Shown piece after piece: positions 12,801 to 22,160 of a stretch of DNA of 64,000 nt. The DNA is taken from NCBI GenBank assembly GCA_037951105.1, contig JBAMJV010002043.1:35001-99000 (forward strand). The letters run 5' to 3'. Position 1 is the stretch's first letter, and each line of letters opens with the position of its first letter. The position numbers and the translations under genes are program-made. This DNA is from Echinarachnius parma. Its lineage: Eukaryota; Echinodermata; Echinoidea; Clypeasteroida; Echinarachniidae. A model generated the notes under the pieces. It saw only the letters and a list, made by a program, of their open reading frames with translations. It was not told where the DNA came from and did no database searches.

Positions 12801-15156
12801 CTGCTTCATGAGACACACTGTCGATTGTATATAGAATATACTAGCTATAGAGAAAAGAGAGAACCGATCTCGAACTAGCACTTTTGGTTCTCTTTTAACA
12901 TCAATTTTTCACTTTCGTATAATTCAACAAAAAAGTTAATTAATCTATCACAGTAATTCATTGCTTTGCAAATCATGTACAGTTCGTATTTTAATGATTT
13001 GTCTTGCATACTTTATTTTATGATGTACATGATACGTACGATATTCAGTGAATTTCCTCTGTTGATATGCACACAGGCCTGCTGTCTCCCGACCGTTCCC
13101 GGAAAGCAGAAGGATCTGAAGAGTATATCGCCCGAGACAATGTGCAGGCTGCTCGGGTCAGAGTTTGGCCAGGAGATTGGCGAGCTCATCATCGTGGACT
13201 GCCGGTACCCCTATGAGTACAGAGGAGGACACATACAGGTGGGCATCATACTTTTATTAAGTTTTCCACATTTTTATTAAATTTTGCTTGAGCTTATTAT
13301 GTCTGATTTTAACTAGGAGATTTGGGAGCTTATCATTGTGAAATGTAGGTATCCCTATGATTAGAGAGGAGGACACATACAGGTAGGCATCATTCTTTTA
13401 TTTATTTATTTAGTTATGTTCTTTATTAAACTTTTCGGCAGGAATTCACAAATGCAGGGAAGGACACATGCGTTCTCTCTTTGTAGCTTGTAAGACAGTG
13501 TCTAGATAATCTAGTGTGCACCTTTAGTCATGTTCTAGCTCCTTAAATTCTTAAGTGATTATAAACAAAATAGGATAGGACTTATATGTTGTCTTTTGTG
13601 CAACTGGATGCTTAGTTATCTATTAGACATTTCTAAACTATGTCCCCCCTTTCTCTTGCAGAAGGTGCTAAATGTCTATCAGGAGGAGGACTTGAATAGG
13701 CGTTTCCTTGACAACCCGCTTTGGTTTCTCCCCGGCAAAAAGAAGCGTGTCTTCTGGCTCATTGAATTCTTCAGTGATTATAAAACAAAATGATTTGACT
13801 GATTGATGTTGTCTCTTGTCGATGCTAAGTTTAACCTGTTCTAAACTATTGCACCTTTTTTTTCTTGCAGGGAGCACTGAATATCTATCAAGAGGAGGAC
13901 CTGAAGAGGCGTTTCCTTGACAACCCCCTTGGCTGTCTCCCCGGCAACAAGAGACGTGTCTTCATCTTCCACTGCGAGTTCTCCTCGCACCGCGGGCCCC
14001 GGATGCTGCGCTGCCTGCGCAAGGAGGACCGCTCCGCGAACCTGGAGAACTATCCCGCCCTCTACTATCCGGAGCTCTACATTCTGAATGATGGGTACAA
14101 GGCCTTCTACGAGTACAACACGGTGAGTCTCTCTCTTTGTTTGTTTGTTTTAGTGCCTCTGCCTCAAAGAGACGGGAGGCAAGGGAGGTTTATGTTAACA
14201 TCCTGAATGATAGGTAAAAGGCCTTCTACGAGTACAACACGGTGAGTCTCTCTCTTTGTTTGTTTGTTTTAGTGCCTCTGCCTCAAAGTGATGAGAGGCA
14301 TTGGCTTGAATTCACAAGGGAGGTTTATGTTAACATCCTGAATGATGGGTATGAGGCCTTCTACGAGTACAGCACGGTGAGTCTCTTTGTTTGTTTGTTT
14401 TAGTGCCTCTGCTGCAAAGAGATAGGAGGCATTGGCTGGCATGTCTTCTCACAAAGGAGGTTTATGTAAACTTCCATTTGTAAACTGATGGAGAAAGAAT
14501 GTACACTTTTTACTTCATCAATGTTAATGTACACATTTGCTAATATAAAGACACCAAATAAAGGAAGGCTTTTAATTGGTGTCACTGTTTAACAAGCACC
14601 ACTGACCATTATTTTTTTCAAGGGAATTCTTCTAGCCCATGTCGCATACCCCAATGAATCGCAACAACCCTGTGGGCAAATTTAACTAGTCTATGTAGTT
14701 GGAATGTTGGTGGTGATATTAGCAATGCTCAAAATTAGCACGGGCTTGGGGCCACTTAAAATTAGCTTTTGGCCACTACATTTCTATGATGCTACCTTGG
14801 CCCGAATGGGCAGCCAAATATAACAGCATTGTTCATGTCTTTATTTTTTTGAGGGGCTTCTGGAATCAGGTTTCTGGCACTATAATTTGACAAATCTTGT
14901 TTTAAATAATTGCCTTACAGGGCCACAAGGCAAAACAGTTTATTTCTAGCAGTAAACAGTGGCAGTAAATAGGACTAAATTAACATTTGATTACTTTTGT
15001 TTTTGTGTTGTTGTGCAGGATTTCTGCGAGCCCAGGTTCTACCTGCCGATGAATCACGCCAACCACGTGGACGACCTGCGCCACTTCAGAGCCAAGTCCA
15101 AGTCTTGGAACGGGGAGAAGAGCAGGCTCAAGGCGGCGCGGTCATCTATCTTCTAA
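2207..15156 (+). CDS. cdc25: CDC25-type M-phase inducer dual-specificity phosphatase, complete, 13 coding exons
   Basis: CDC25 removes inhibitory phosphates from cyclin-dependent kinases and so triggers cell-cycle entry. Coding exons: 2207-2352, 4022-4122, 4675-4729, 5028-5090, 5562-5835, 7063-7233, 8352-8492, 11167-11281, 11807-12045, 12593-12727, 13077-13238, 13871-14122, 15019-15156. All have AG/GT borders, phases match at every junction, and the sum is 1992 nt (663 residues plus TAA). Visible motifs: TPKRRLSLS near residue 53; RRFNSMP with Ser133, matching the Chk1/14-3-3 site of vertebrate CDC25 (LFRSPSMP); acidic DDGFSELFD near 304-312; ELIGDSTK before the catalytic domain; DCRYPYEY with Cys522, the back-door cysteine; HCEFSSHR with catalytic Cys569 and Arg575. 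The start has a good context in an exon preceded by a 5'UTR acceptor (2172-2173). Exon 9 is the least certain: only its upstream acceptor (11805-11806) keeps the frame open. Confidence 0.93.
3841..3950. repeat. Poly-C tract followed by poly-A and AAAT repeats
   Basis: About 24 C residues run directly into about 14 A residues and then an (AAAT)n stretch, within CDC25 intron 1. Low-complexity sequence. Confidence 0.8.
4397..4481. mobile_element. 85-bp TTAA-flanked MITE (piggyBac-like) in CDC25 intron 2
   Basis: TTAA at 4393-4396 and 4482-4485 bracket imperfect inverted ends: CCCGTTGAGGACG on the left, and GCCGTTCAGGACT when the right end is reverse-complemented. The CCC-type terminus with TTAA target is typical of piggyBac elements. 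It is too short to encode anything. Confidence 0.65.
5872..6378 (-). mobile_element. 3' end of a CR1/L2-like LINE in CDC25 intron 5
   Basis: On the minus strand, 6378-6112 encodes 88 residues with [17 protein letters not shown] and [10 protein letters not shown], the familiar C-terminal tail of CR1/L2-type reverse-transcriptase polyproteins. It is followed by a short 3' UTR containing GCGCTTAGAAAC-like sequence and an A/T-rich end. The rest of the element is missing, as expected for 5' truncation during target-primed reverse transcription. Confidence 0.7.
6431..6510 (+). pseudogene. Decayed copy of CDC25 exon 6 (copy 1)
   Basis: The stretch beginning GATGAATGCAG aligns through about 78 bases with exon 6 from position 7090 (GATGAATGCAGTCTGCCAGG, then AAGGGTTT, CCCA and CTGTC), with scattered substitutions and one-base indels that break the frame. 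It lies upstream of the working exon, in intron 5. Confidence 0.7.
6576..6655 (+). pseudogene. Decayed copy of CDC25 exon 6 (copy 2) with its old splice acceptor
   Basis: TCCTCTAAAAGAATGGTCTGCCATC at 6566-6590 matches the acceptor and start of exon 6 (TCCTCTCAAAGATTGGTCTTCCATC), and GTAGTCTGCAAG and CCAAAGGTTTCA continue the match. In-frame stops show it cannot replace the exon. This is the clearest evidence that intron plus exon were copied together. Confidence 0.65.
6687..6990. repeat. GGGCAAGT-rich dispersed repeat, left part
   Basis: Begins GGGCTCAACACTTTCACTTGCCCG and contains repeated CTTGCCCG and GGCAAGTAAA motifs. A matching inverted end (GGCAAGTGCTTGTGTCGAGCC) appears at about 7870-7893, on the other side of CDC25 exon 6. 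Related repeats occur at 48866-49801, 55366-56775, 60915-61086 and the right edge of the window. Confidence 0.45.
7266..7653. mobile_element. TTAA-flanked non-autonomous transposon, AGGGATCTAGTAAC family
   Basis: TTAA at 7262-7265 and 7654-7657 flank inverted ends AGGGACTTAGTAAC and AGGGATCTAGTAAC. The interior shares sequence with 37571-37959 and 39212-39659 (including the stretch around 'actcattgcactgactttgta'). It sits in CDC25 intron 6. The TTAA target fits piggyBac or Kolobok elements; the family cannot be settled without a transposase. Confidence 0.7.
8641..10124. mobile_element. hAT-like non-autonomous transposon, 1484 bp, perfect 8-bp TSD
   Basis: GTTATGTT at 8633-8640 is repeated exactly at 10125-10132. 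The ends are inverted: TAGGGCATAACCGAT on the left and the same 15 bases on the reverse-complemented right end. Eight-bp duplications with TAGGG/CAGGG ends are typical of hAT elements. No intact transposase is visible. It lies in CDC25 intron 7 and carries a second transposon (8965-9319). Part of its interior resembles 50901-51914. Confidence 0.8.
8965..9319. mobile_element. hAT-like MITE nested in the 8641-10124 element
   Basis: CAAAACAT at 8957-8964 is repeated at 9320-9327. The ends are TAAGGCTGTTGA and, reverse-complemented, TAAGGCTGTCGA. The interior is rich in CCCGGGTACCCGGG-type palindromes. It shares the TAAGGCTG terminus with 50901-51914. Confidence 0.8.
10331..11111. mobile_element. 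piggyBac-like TTAA-flanked element, 781 bp
   Basis: TTAA at 10327-10330 and 11112-11115 flank inverted ends CCCTATGCTAACTGGG and CCCTATTCTAACTGGG. Each end runs almost at once into a homopolymer: poly-G at about 10345-10362 and poly-C at about 11047-11072. CCCT plus TTAA is the classic piggyBac signature. No transposase is seen. Located in CDC25 intron 7. Confidence 0.78.
11329..11384 (+). pseudogene. Possible oldest decayed copy of CDC25 exon 9 start
   Basis: TTCCACACAGTAGTGTAGATTGCA resembles TTCCACACAGGAGCAGACTGCA at 11634-11655, and CAACCAACCTACAATAATGATGC resembles the later CCAACCGGCGATGATGATGC of exon 9. The match is weak, and this is the least secure relic in the set. Confidence 0.35.
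11639..11745 (+). pseudogene. Decayed copy of CDC25 exon 9 5' part
   Basis: About 100 bases match exon 9 closely (GACTGCAATGCGGTGCGTACGACGCC, GTGTAGAAAGGGCATC, CCCAGCCAACC), including the acceptor region. Read in the CDC25 phase it gives [13 protein letters not shown] and then a stop, so splicing to it would truncate the protein. The true exon 9 begins about 165 bp further on. Confidence 0.75.
12282..12541. mobile_element. Fold-back MITE, TGACTGGCTATAGC family, copy 1
   Basis: Inverted ends of about 40 bp: TGACTGGCTATAGCAAAACC on the left is mirrored by GGTTTTGCTATAGCTGGTCA on the right, both running into CGGCACTTGTCGGTAA. It lies in CDC25 intron 9. A second copy in the opposite orientation lies at 61978-62225 in BRD8. 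Confidence 0.75.
13315..13382 (+). pseudogene. Decayed partial copy of CDC25 exon 11
   Basis: Matches the 3' half of exon 11 (GGAGCTTATCATTGTG, TGTAGGTATCCCTATGA, AGAGAGGAGGACACATACAG) and keeps the following donor and intron start (GTAGGCATCAT versus GTGGGCATCAT). The codons for Glu-Tyr have become GAT TAG, an in-frame stop. Spacing from the true exon is about 144 bp. Confidence 0.85.
13662..13757 (+). pseudogene. Recent partial copy of CDC25 exon 12 5' part, still open
   Basis: Follows a good acceptor (TTCTCTTGCAG) and reads [20 protein letters not shown] and on to KKKRVFW, close to the true exon 12 ([20 protein letters not shown] to NKRRVFIF). It stops just before the catalytic HCEFSS loop, where the sequence passes into duplicated intron. 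The frame stays open to TGA at 13791-13793 but has no donor. The duplicated unit (intron plus exon start) is about 209 bp. Confidence 0.85.
14199..14241 (+). pseudogene. Copy of CDC25 exon 12 3' end (first)
   Basis: ACATCCTGAATGATAGG, then AAAAGGCCTTCTACGAGTACAACACG and a perfect GTGAGT donor: this repeats the last 40 bases of exon 12. It includes an in-frame TAA and has no acceptor of its own. The following intron start (CTCTTTGTTTGTTTGTTTTAG) is copied too. Confidence 0.85.
14333..14376 (+). pseudogene. Copy of CDC25 exon 12 3' end (second)
   Basis: The same 43-base exon end is repeated again with GTGAGT and the same downstream intron bases. With the true exon this makes three tandem units of roughly 116-135 bp. 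Again no acceptor precedes it, so it cannot act as an independent exon. Confidence 0.85.
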
Positions 15157-16025
15157 ATACGGTCAAACTGTCTATAGTAGTCACCTGTCCATAGCAGCCA
15201 ACCTGTCTACAGCAACCAACCTCTCTACAGCAGTCAACCTGCCTATAGTGGCCAATTCCAAGTACTGAAAAAGGGGAGAAGAGCAGGCTCAAGGCGGTGC
15301 GGTCATCTATCTTCTAAATGCAGTCAAATGTGTGTATAGTGGCCATGTGTCTATCACAGCCCACCTGTCTATAGCAGCCAACCTGCCTATAGTAGCCACC
15401 TGTCTGTAGCAGGCTCAATGCATGGTCATCTATCTTCTAAATACAGTCAAACCTGTGTATAGTGGCCATGTGTCTATCACAGCCCACCTGTCTATAGCAG
15501 CCAACCTGCCTATAGTGGCCACCTGTCCGTAGCAGGCTCAATGCATGCATGGTCATCTATCTTCTAAATACAGTCCAACCTGTGTATAGTGGCCATGTGT
15601 CTATCACAGCCCACCTGTCTATAGCAGCCAACCTGCCTATAGTGGCCACCTGTCCGTAGCAGGCTCAATGCATGCATGGTCATCTATCTTCTAAATACAG
15701 TCCAACCTGTGTATAGTGGCCATGTGTCTATCACAGCCCACCTGTCTATAGCAGCCAACCTGCCTATAGTGGCCACCTGTCCGTAGCAGGCTCAATGCAT
15801 GGTCATCTATCTTCGAAATACAGTCAAACCTGTGTATAGTGGCCACCTGTCCGTAGCAGGCTCAATGCATGGTCATCTATCTTCGAAATACAGTCAAACC
15901 TGTGTATAGTGGCCACCTGTCCGTAGCAGGCTCAAGGCACGGTCATCTATCTTCTAAATACAGTCAAACCTGTGTATAGTGGCCACGTGTCTATCACAGC
16001 CAACCTGCCTATAGAGGCCATCAAA
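15157..16025 (+). repeat. Tandem satellite derived from the CDC25 stop-codon region
   Basis: GTCATCTATCTTC (the Arg-Ser-Ser-Ile-Phe codons of the CDC25 C terminus) recurs at 15141 (the gene), 15302, 15425, 15552, 15679, 15802, 15872 and 15942. Spacings are 123, 127, 127, 123, 70 and 70 bp after the first. The first duplicate (15257-15318) also copies GGGGAGAAGAGCAGGCTCAAGGCGG from the last exon. The rest of the unit is CTATAGCAGCCAACCTGCC-type sequence, and a 4-bp CATG difference explains 123 versus 127. Confidence 0.9.
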
Positions 16026-16334
16026 AGTGGAAACGCAGGTCTGTCTTCATTTTTCTCTTGTTATCGTTCCCTCAGGTTAATATGCAGTGCAGGTACGCTG
16101 CATAAAAATCCACATTCCTAATTGTGTATTCTCATTCTGATACCATTACAAATCATTCCTGATTCTGATAAATGGGGGAACTTTCCTGTGTGTGTGTATA
16201 ACTCTATTCATTTTTCTAAGGCATCATTTGTGCCCAGAGGACAATGTGAACTCTTCAAATACGTGTACATTCTCTAGGATTTTGACAGACAATTGCATTT
16301 CATGTGAAACTGTGCAATTTGTGGCTGTCGATTA

Positions 16335-16632
16335 CCGTAATTTTCAAGTGTATAAACTGCATCCATGTATAACCCTGCACAAGGGGGGAAAACCCACACA
16401 TTTTCAACAAACTATGCCAGGGATGAGTGAAACATAATTGAACTAAATATTCCAGGCTTTTCTCCCTAACTTTTGTAAACTTTTAGTACACAAAAGAACA
16501 CAAACAATCATTACATGTTTCTGATCTATGTGAATTACCCGCACCCCCTTTTTGTGGGTTCTTCCATCGCACCCCCTTTTTGTGGGTTCTTCCATCAGGA
16601 AAAAGGTGCGGTTAATACACCAGCAAATACGG
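16335..16632. mobile_element. TA-flanked MITE, CCGTA...TACGG family (copy 1)
   Basis: TA at 16333-16334 and 16633-16634 flank CCGTAATTTTCAAGTGTATAA on the left and, reverse-complemented, CCGTATTTGCTGGTGTATTAA on the right. A 29-bp internal unit containing CGCACCCCCTTTTTGTGGG is duplicated in tandem. Related copies lie at 52682-53205 and 58472-59197. Confidence 0.6.
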
Positions 16633-16797
16633 TAAAGAGAATGATTCATTAAAAACACTAGATGTAGGTGGTCCTACTATTTACAGGTGGTTGGAGTCCC
16701 TGTTCTGTGTCTATATTTACGTCGTGAAAGTTGTGGAACATTGATTTCTCCAAAAAGCTATGAAGTCCACACAACCAGGATTTATTTCTATTTTTGT

Positions 16798-16803
16798 AAT
16801 AAA
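16798..16803 (+). promoter_or_regulatory. Candidate CDC25 polyadenylation signal
   Basis: An AATAAA hexamer 1.6 kb downstream of the CDC25 stop. Other AATAAA occurrences exist further on (for example near 21178), and the satellite lies in between, so the true cleavage site is uncertain. Confidence 0.25.
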
Positions 16804-17420
16804 AATATTCAACAAATACATTCCATTTTGTTATCTCAGTGACACTAGAGAGACAGTATTATATAGCTTGATATTGACTTTCGTGGCCGATTATCTATCC
16901 AGATTGCAGAGTAGACTAGTACATTTTGTTTCATGATTTATTTACATGCGAGGTTCATGCGAGTGATATCATAAGAAGTGTTTTCCTCTTCAAAACTGAA
17001 AGCATTTTAATAGAGGAAGAAATGTTGAATTGAAAATATGGTGGTTGTGATAAGGCTCCTTTTGTAATTTGATCAATGAATGTGTTCCAAGGTTTTCTCA
17101 TAAATCACTTGATTTGCTTCAGTGCAGTGTTGGGGAGGTCTTCTTCATAATAATTAGGGGGAACATAGGCTTTAAACTAACAATTTTCACAAAATATGTC
17201 TAGTAATTATAAATGAGAGACAGAAAAAATAACCCCTATTTGGCTAATGGATTTGTGTGAATATATTGTGTTTAGAGTTATTTTGTAATATTCTTAATGA
17301 AGAAAGGTGTTATTATTAACTGATATTATATGACTACTAGCTGTACCCGCGGAAATCCGCGGGTTTTTTGTGAGAGAAAGGCGATGATGATATAGCGATA
17401 CTTTAAAAATGTATTATTCC

Positions 17421-17884
17421 CAAAGTATGAGTATTGGTATTTCCCGAAGTGCCCTTGATATTTGTTTGTAAGACACGGAAGAACTAACTGTCAAATTTGA
17501 AAGAACAAACAATTTTAATGACAGAATAACCTTTATTTGATCAAAATCGGTTCAGAAACGGATGAAATATCTACACCATAAACATATTTTTATTCAAAAA
17601 TTCTACACCGGGGGAAAGTTGTTGATGATAATCTCTATTGAATCATTATTTTAACAAAACTTTAAATGCACAATTTTGTATGAAAATGGCCCAAACCAAC
17701 CATTCTTTTAGAAGCGCCCTCTTGAGTTGCAATGACTCTTTATGAATGATAACAGAGGATTTACTTAGTCGTTTGTAATTGTGTATACTTTTCGAGCATG
17801 GTGAAATTTTAACTATTATTTTGTACCGTAACGGTGCAGGTTTTGATTACTAAAGTTAAGTTTAACCAATAGTCAACTATCCCT
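17421..17884. mobile_element. TTAA-family element, TGAGTATTGGTATTTCCC type, copy 1 (no nested insert)
   Basis: Closely similar to 40686-41631 over its length (TATTTCCCGAAGTGCCC, ATCAAAATCGGTTCAGAAACGG, TTAGTCGTTTGTAATTGTGTATAC). The right end AGTCAACTATCCCT is followed by TTAA at 17885-17888; the left end is degenerate. It contains the unbroken sequence TACTAAAGTTAAGTTTAACC that is interrupted by a second transposon in the other copy. Confidence 0.75.
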
Positions 17885-18299
17885 TTAAATAGGACAAAAT
17901 AAACACGGGCGACTCAATCCCGCCCCGTCCAACGATACATCCGGTCAATGTATTAAATTAGATACAGTTATGCTCGTGTACTTGCTAATAAAGTAGCTTC
18001 GCCGCTCCACCCCCCACCCCCCCCCCCCCCCCCCCTCCCTCGACCACAATTGCCTGCATGAAACATAACCCCGTGTCCCCTAAGCTTTTCATATCCAAAC
18101 TAAGTTCTTCGGCGTATATATTTTGTCATATTCTTGTGAAACCCGATGCTGATTTTTCTTTGAAGGGAATAGTAGCTGTCTATAATATTGCATAATAAAT
18201 GATCAGATACCTCCCACATCCATTCTACCCCCCCCCCCCCCCCCCCCACACCCCGGCCCCCAGACGTCTTCTCTGGTATAGTACAAATGTAGTAGCTTC

Positions 18300-18930
18300 C
18301 ACTGATTCACGGCTGGCATAATACAATAATCTTACCGCAAGATGGCGAGAATGTATAATCGTGTACGGAGCGAATGAGCAAAAGAGTGACCATTGTCGAT
18401 GGTCAGTGAGCTATGCAAACAAACTCCGTTACGGCGGGGGTGATTAAGAAGACTCCGTTGGCTTAATACAATGCACAGCCTTCTGCCAGAGTGTTATGAG
18501 CGCAGCTAAATTGAAGTTGTCGCATTTTGTCGTCGATGCACTTACAAACACAATGCCAATCGGCAATAGCGATCATAACCATACCATCCGCGTAATATAA
18601 ATATTGATATTTATCAAAACCTGGGTAGTTTCGCAACGTGTTATATCTAAAATAGTTTCTCAATATATTATTTGTTTTATCTACTCCAATTTATATTCTT
18701 ACAAATAATTTTACGGCGATAAATTGTTAGTCAATGCTCGGCGCCTTAAATAGGCAATGCCGCATTGCTGACTTTCCCTTTTCTTCGATCTGGAGGACGA
18801 CCACGGGGCGGGAGCGACTCGGGAATACCTTATTGTCCTCCGTAAAACGTATATCCTTCGATCCCGACGGTCGGGGAGTCGCCGAATTCTCGGGGTGAGG
18901 ATATCTCGAGTGGGAGGCATTTGGGGGGTT
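18300..18930. other. Unassigned stretch with GC-richer block
   Basis: Unlike its AT-rich surroundings, 18,715-18,900 is comparatively rich in CG dinucleotides. Its short open frames on the minus strand (Arg-rich) show no family resemblance. No splice-bounded exon could be supported. It may be a fragment of an unrecognised element or a regulatory CpG-rich block. Confidence 0.3.
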
Positions 18931-21780
18931 GAAGCTTACCGTATTAATATAATAGACTATGTGTAAGGTTTAACAAACATTCAATAGTGAACAATTAATA
19001 GTTCTAATCACTGTTTTTTTAACTTCCCTTTTTATTGATTTTTGTTCAATTATTTTTTTACGGATTATGTATTATTTATTTGTGATCTGTTGATGCTGAA
19101 TTAGGTGAACCTTAGTTTTAATTTATTGTTTATTTATTAATTTATGTAATTGATATATCTGTTTTTAGAGGGTCTTTACGTAGGGAAACTAGTAATGAGC
19201 ACTACATGATGGTATTTGAATCTGAAATTAGATTCTGAATTAGGTGTTATTAAATTTTAGTTCGATTTGTGCACTTCATTATGTATTTTATTTCTTGATG
19301 ACGGCGCGAAATATGAAGAACCTCAAAAATCCACATAGTGTAGTCATTTTATGATTACTAAAAAGAATTGATGAAATTACTCTTAAAACAAAAGCAAAAT
19401 TTGTAAGGAAAAAAAATTAGCTTTTTAAATTTTGTTTGAATACATGTTACAAAAGCTATGCAATGATAAAGTAAACAACTACCCATGATAAAGCATTTGT
19501 TATCATCACCAGGAAATATTAGAATCATGTTTTTTTGGTTATGTAAGGATGTATTACTGTTGTCAGCAAGAATTCAAAGTTATATTTGTACGCTAGTAAA
19601 ATCTGACCTCGGTTATCCAGAAACTCTATAAACCAGACGCAATCTTGCAGTTTACATTATATTAGTTAATTCTTTTCCACCTAAACATTTTGCTCAAACC
19701 TCATTCCAAAGGCGCGCAATATATGCGTACAACTTACACAATGTCATGTCATGTCATGTCATGTCATGTCATGTCAGAGCAAGAAATAAACTTATTGTCA
19801 CATGCATGAATCTTCCTGAACTTCATAAAAAATGGTGAGTTTGAGCTTAATTCGCTTATCCGGCCAAATCGCTTATCGGGAAGGGTGCTGGTCCAGACAT
19901 GGATAACCAAGGTTGGATTATAGCAATAAAAACGTTGTCTCCGTAATCAACTTTGATTGGGAATAAATAAGGATTTACTCTATTGAGTCTACTATATTCC
20001 TCCAATATTCCTGAATAGAATTTACATGTTCTGATCAATATTTAAAATTTGATTTGATATCAAGATTGACTGTGATTTTACAATTGTTTTCATGATTTGC
20101 TTTTTTATGTAATTATCTGTTCTGTATATTTCAAATACCATGTCTTGCTATACCCAGTGAAGGTATTTTGAAATCAAATATTTATTTATTATGTAAATAC
20201 CCAGATTATGTTTATGTACGTGTGTTTCACTATTTCCTTAGTTTATAGAATTATGCATTGTAACGCGAGAATGCGCCTTTTCTCCTACTTTCAAATTAAA
20301 TATGTTGGTGAATTAAAACAATTTGATGAGTTGATATGCAAAGACAGATAAAAAAAACATTTTTTCCAATTGGATATAGTTGCAATTAAACCTTCTGAAA
20401 AGCAATGAAAATAATAAGAAAATGTGTGATATTTGTAATTGTAATCTTCAAAAATATACCTCATTATGCAAAGACAATATTTTGTGTTATATGATGGTAC
20501 CTTTATCGTAAAAATTACTAAATTAGCGTTTATCCGTTATTGCATATGAACTCTCTTATTTACTAATCCTTCTGTCTGAAAGAAAGGCATTATTGAATTT
20601 CTGATTTTTGTTTGTTTAATACATTTTTGGTGATTGTTGATACACCCGTTTCTAAAAATGAATCTTTTAGCCATAGTCGATCTATTTTGTAACAGTCTAA
20701 CATTTTGAGATTCAAGAGGGCAAAATGGTGAATTCTCTTTCAATGAAAGAATACAATTTCGTGTAGTTGAAGGAAACAAATTTAAAATATATATATATCG
20801 AATGTGTCCAGCTATTACAAAATGTTGATTGATAATACGGTTGTAATAGTTGTGAGCTGAGCTTTTCATAATGCCATTGAAATGTTTAAAGCTTAATTTC
20901 TTAAGCATTATTACATAAATAACTGCATTCACAGCAGTTAACTTTATTATTCTGAAGTATATTTATGAAGAAAGCTGTTTGTTTATCTTAAGGTGTGATT
21001 CTTGATAATATTATATTGAAAGGAAATTGACTTCGGGTACACGTGCATGTTTCAATAATAATTTGTACAGCATTTGAAAGAGCCTGCTGCATTTCATTCA
21101 GCGGTGTATATTACATGTATCACGTGTACAACTCCTATTGTATGGATCATATTTTTATCAGTGTTGTGTGAATGGTAATAAACCTCCAAAATATAGAAGA
21201 AAACAATGTCTTGCCTTTTCTTTTTAATTTGTATTGACTCACAAGGGGGGGGGGGGGGGGGGTGCAATTAAATGCAACTTTACCATCGATTGCAATTCTT
21301 TATGCAGCAACCCCAAGATGATATTAATTTAGATGTATTATACTCCGCCTGATTTGATTGATTATTGTACCTAAATGCTTCCCAACGACGTTATTACCCT
21401 GTCCAACAAAATACAAAGTTAGAGAAGAGGTAGAAAATGTCAATGTATGTTCATTGATAGCTGTGCCTTATGAACATCATGAATATATTTATTTTCTGTT
21501 AAATTGTGTGTCATAGGCATAGGAGGCGTGGGGGCTGCAGTCCCGGGAGTTTTAAAAATGGCCATATTCGGGCAAAATCATGTTATTTTCGGACTAAACG
21601 GGAAGGATAATTATTTGGGCCAAGGACCCCAGCCGCCCCTTGACATACAAGTTAGGAAAACAACCAAGGGCTTTTTAAGGGATCTAGTAACTTTTTTTCT
21701 GAATTGACCATTAACTCCATTGCATCTCTAGTGCTTCTTGGTCGTTTTCCTCTTACTAATAGAAGTATGAACCCAGCTTT
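18931..21780. other. AT-rich intergenic stretch, no gene seen
   Basis: Contains an ATGTC pentamer array at 19741-19776 (about seven units), a poly-G tract at about 21246-21263 beside a GCAATCGATTG-type repeat fragment, and one lone end of the AGGGATCTAGTAAC transposon family beside TTAA at 21675-21678. Nothing else is recognised. Confidence 0.5.
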
Positions 21781-22160
21781 GGGTTGTGGAGGTGTTGTGG
21801 CATGGTAGGATGAGCGTTTGACTTCTAATCATGGGACCTGAGTTTGAACCCAATCGATTGCCCCAGCATTTGATGTCCTTCAGCAAGACATTTAATCAAC
21901 ATTGCTGCTCTCTATATACCCACGTGTATAAATTGGTACTTGGTCGGGTGTTAAATTAGCCTGTAGCGCCCTATATACTAGAGCAGCTTGGGCTAGTATG
22001 CTCCCCTGGGAGTTGAGATGGTGCGCAAGATAATTGTGAACTGTTCCTTGATGACCAAGAGTAATAATGCACCTCTGAATAGGATATCTGGATACATGGT
22101 GCTCTATAAATGCTATACATAACTATATTATTAGTATTATTATTATTATTGTTGTTGTTC
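21781..22160 (+). mobile_element. tRNA-derived SINE with LINE-type tail
   Basis: The head has A-box-like GTGGCATGGTAGGATGAGCG and B-box-like GAGTTTGAACCC. The middle has TGTCCTTCAGCAAGACATTTAATC, similar to conserved SINE central domains. The tail ends TGCTCTATAAATGC followed by (ATT)n, the form of 3' tail recognised by L2/CR1 reverse transcriptases. A tail-only relative lies at 62330-62475. Confidence 0.7.

Larger units (their letters stand above)
13077..15156 (+). other. cdc25: CDC25 catalytic (rhodanese-like) domain exons 11-13
   Basis: Exon 11 encodes residues 481-534, including [19 protein letters not shown]. Exon 12 (residues 535-618) holds the CX5R loop HCEFSSHR followed by GPRMLR and [15 protein letters not shown], both near-invariant in the family. 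Exon 13 (residues 619-663) gives the C-terminal helix region ([13 protein letters not shown] and FRAKSKSW) that contacts the kinase substrate in vertebrate CDC25. Several decayed copies of these exons lie between and after them. Confidence 0.93.
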
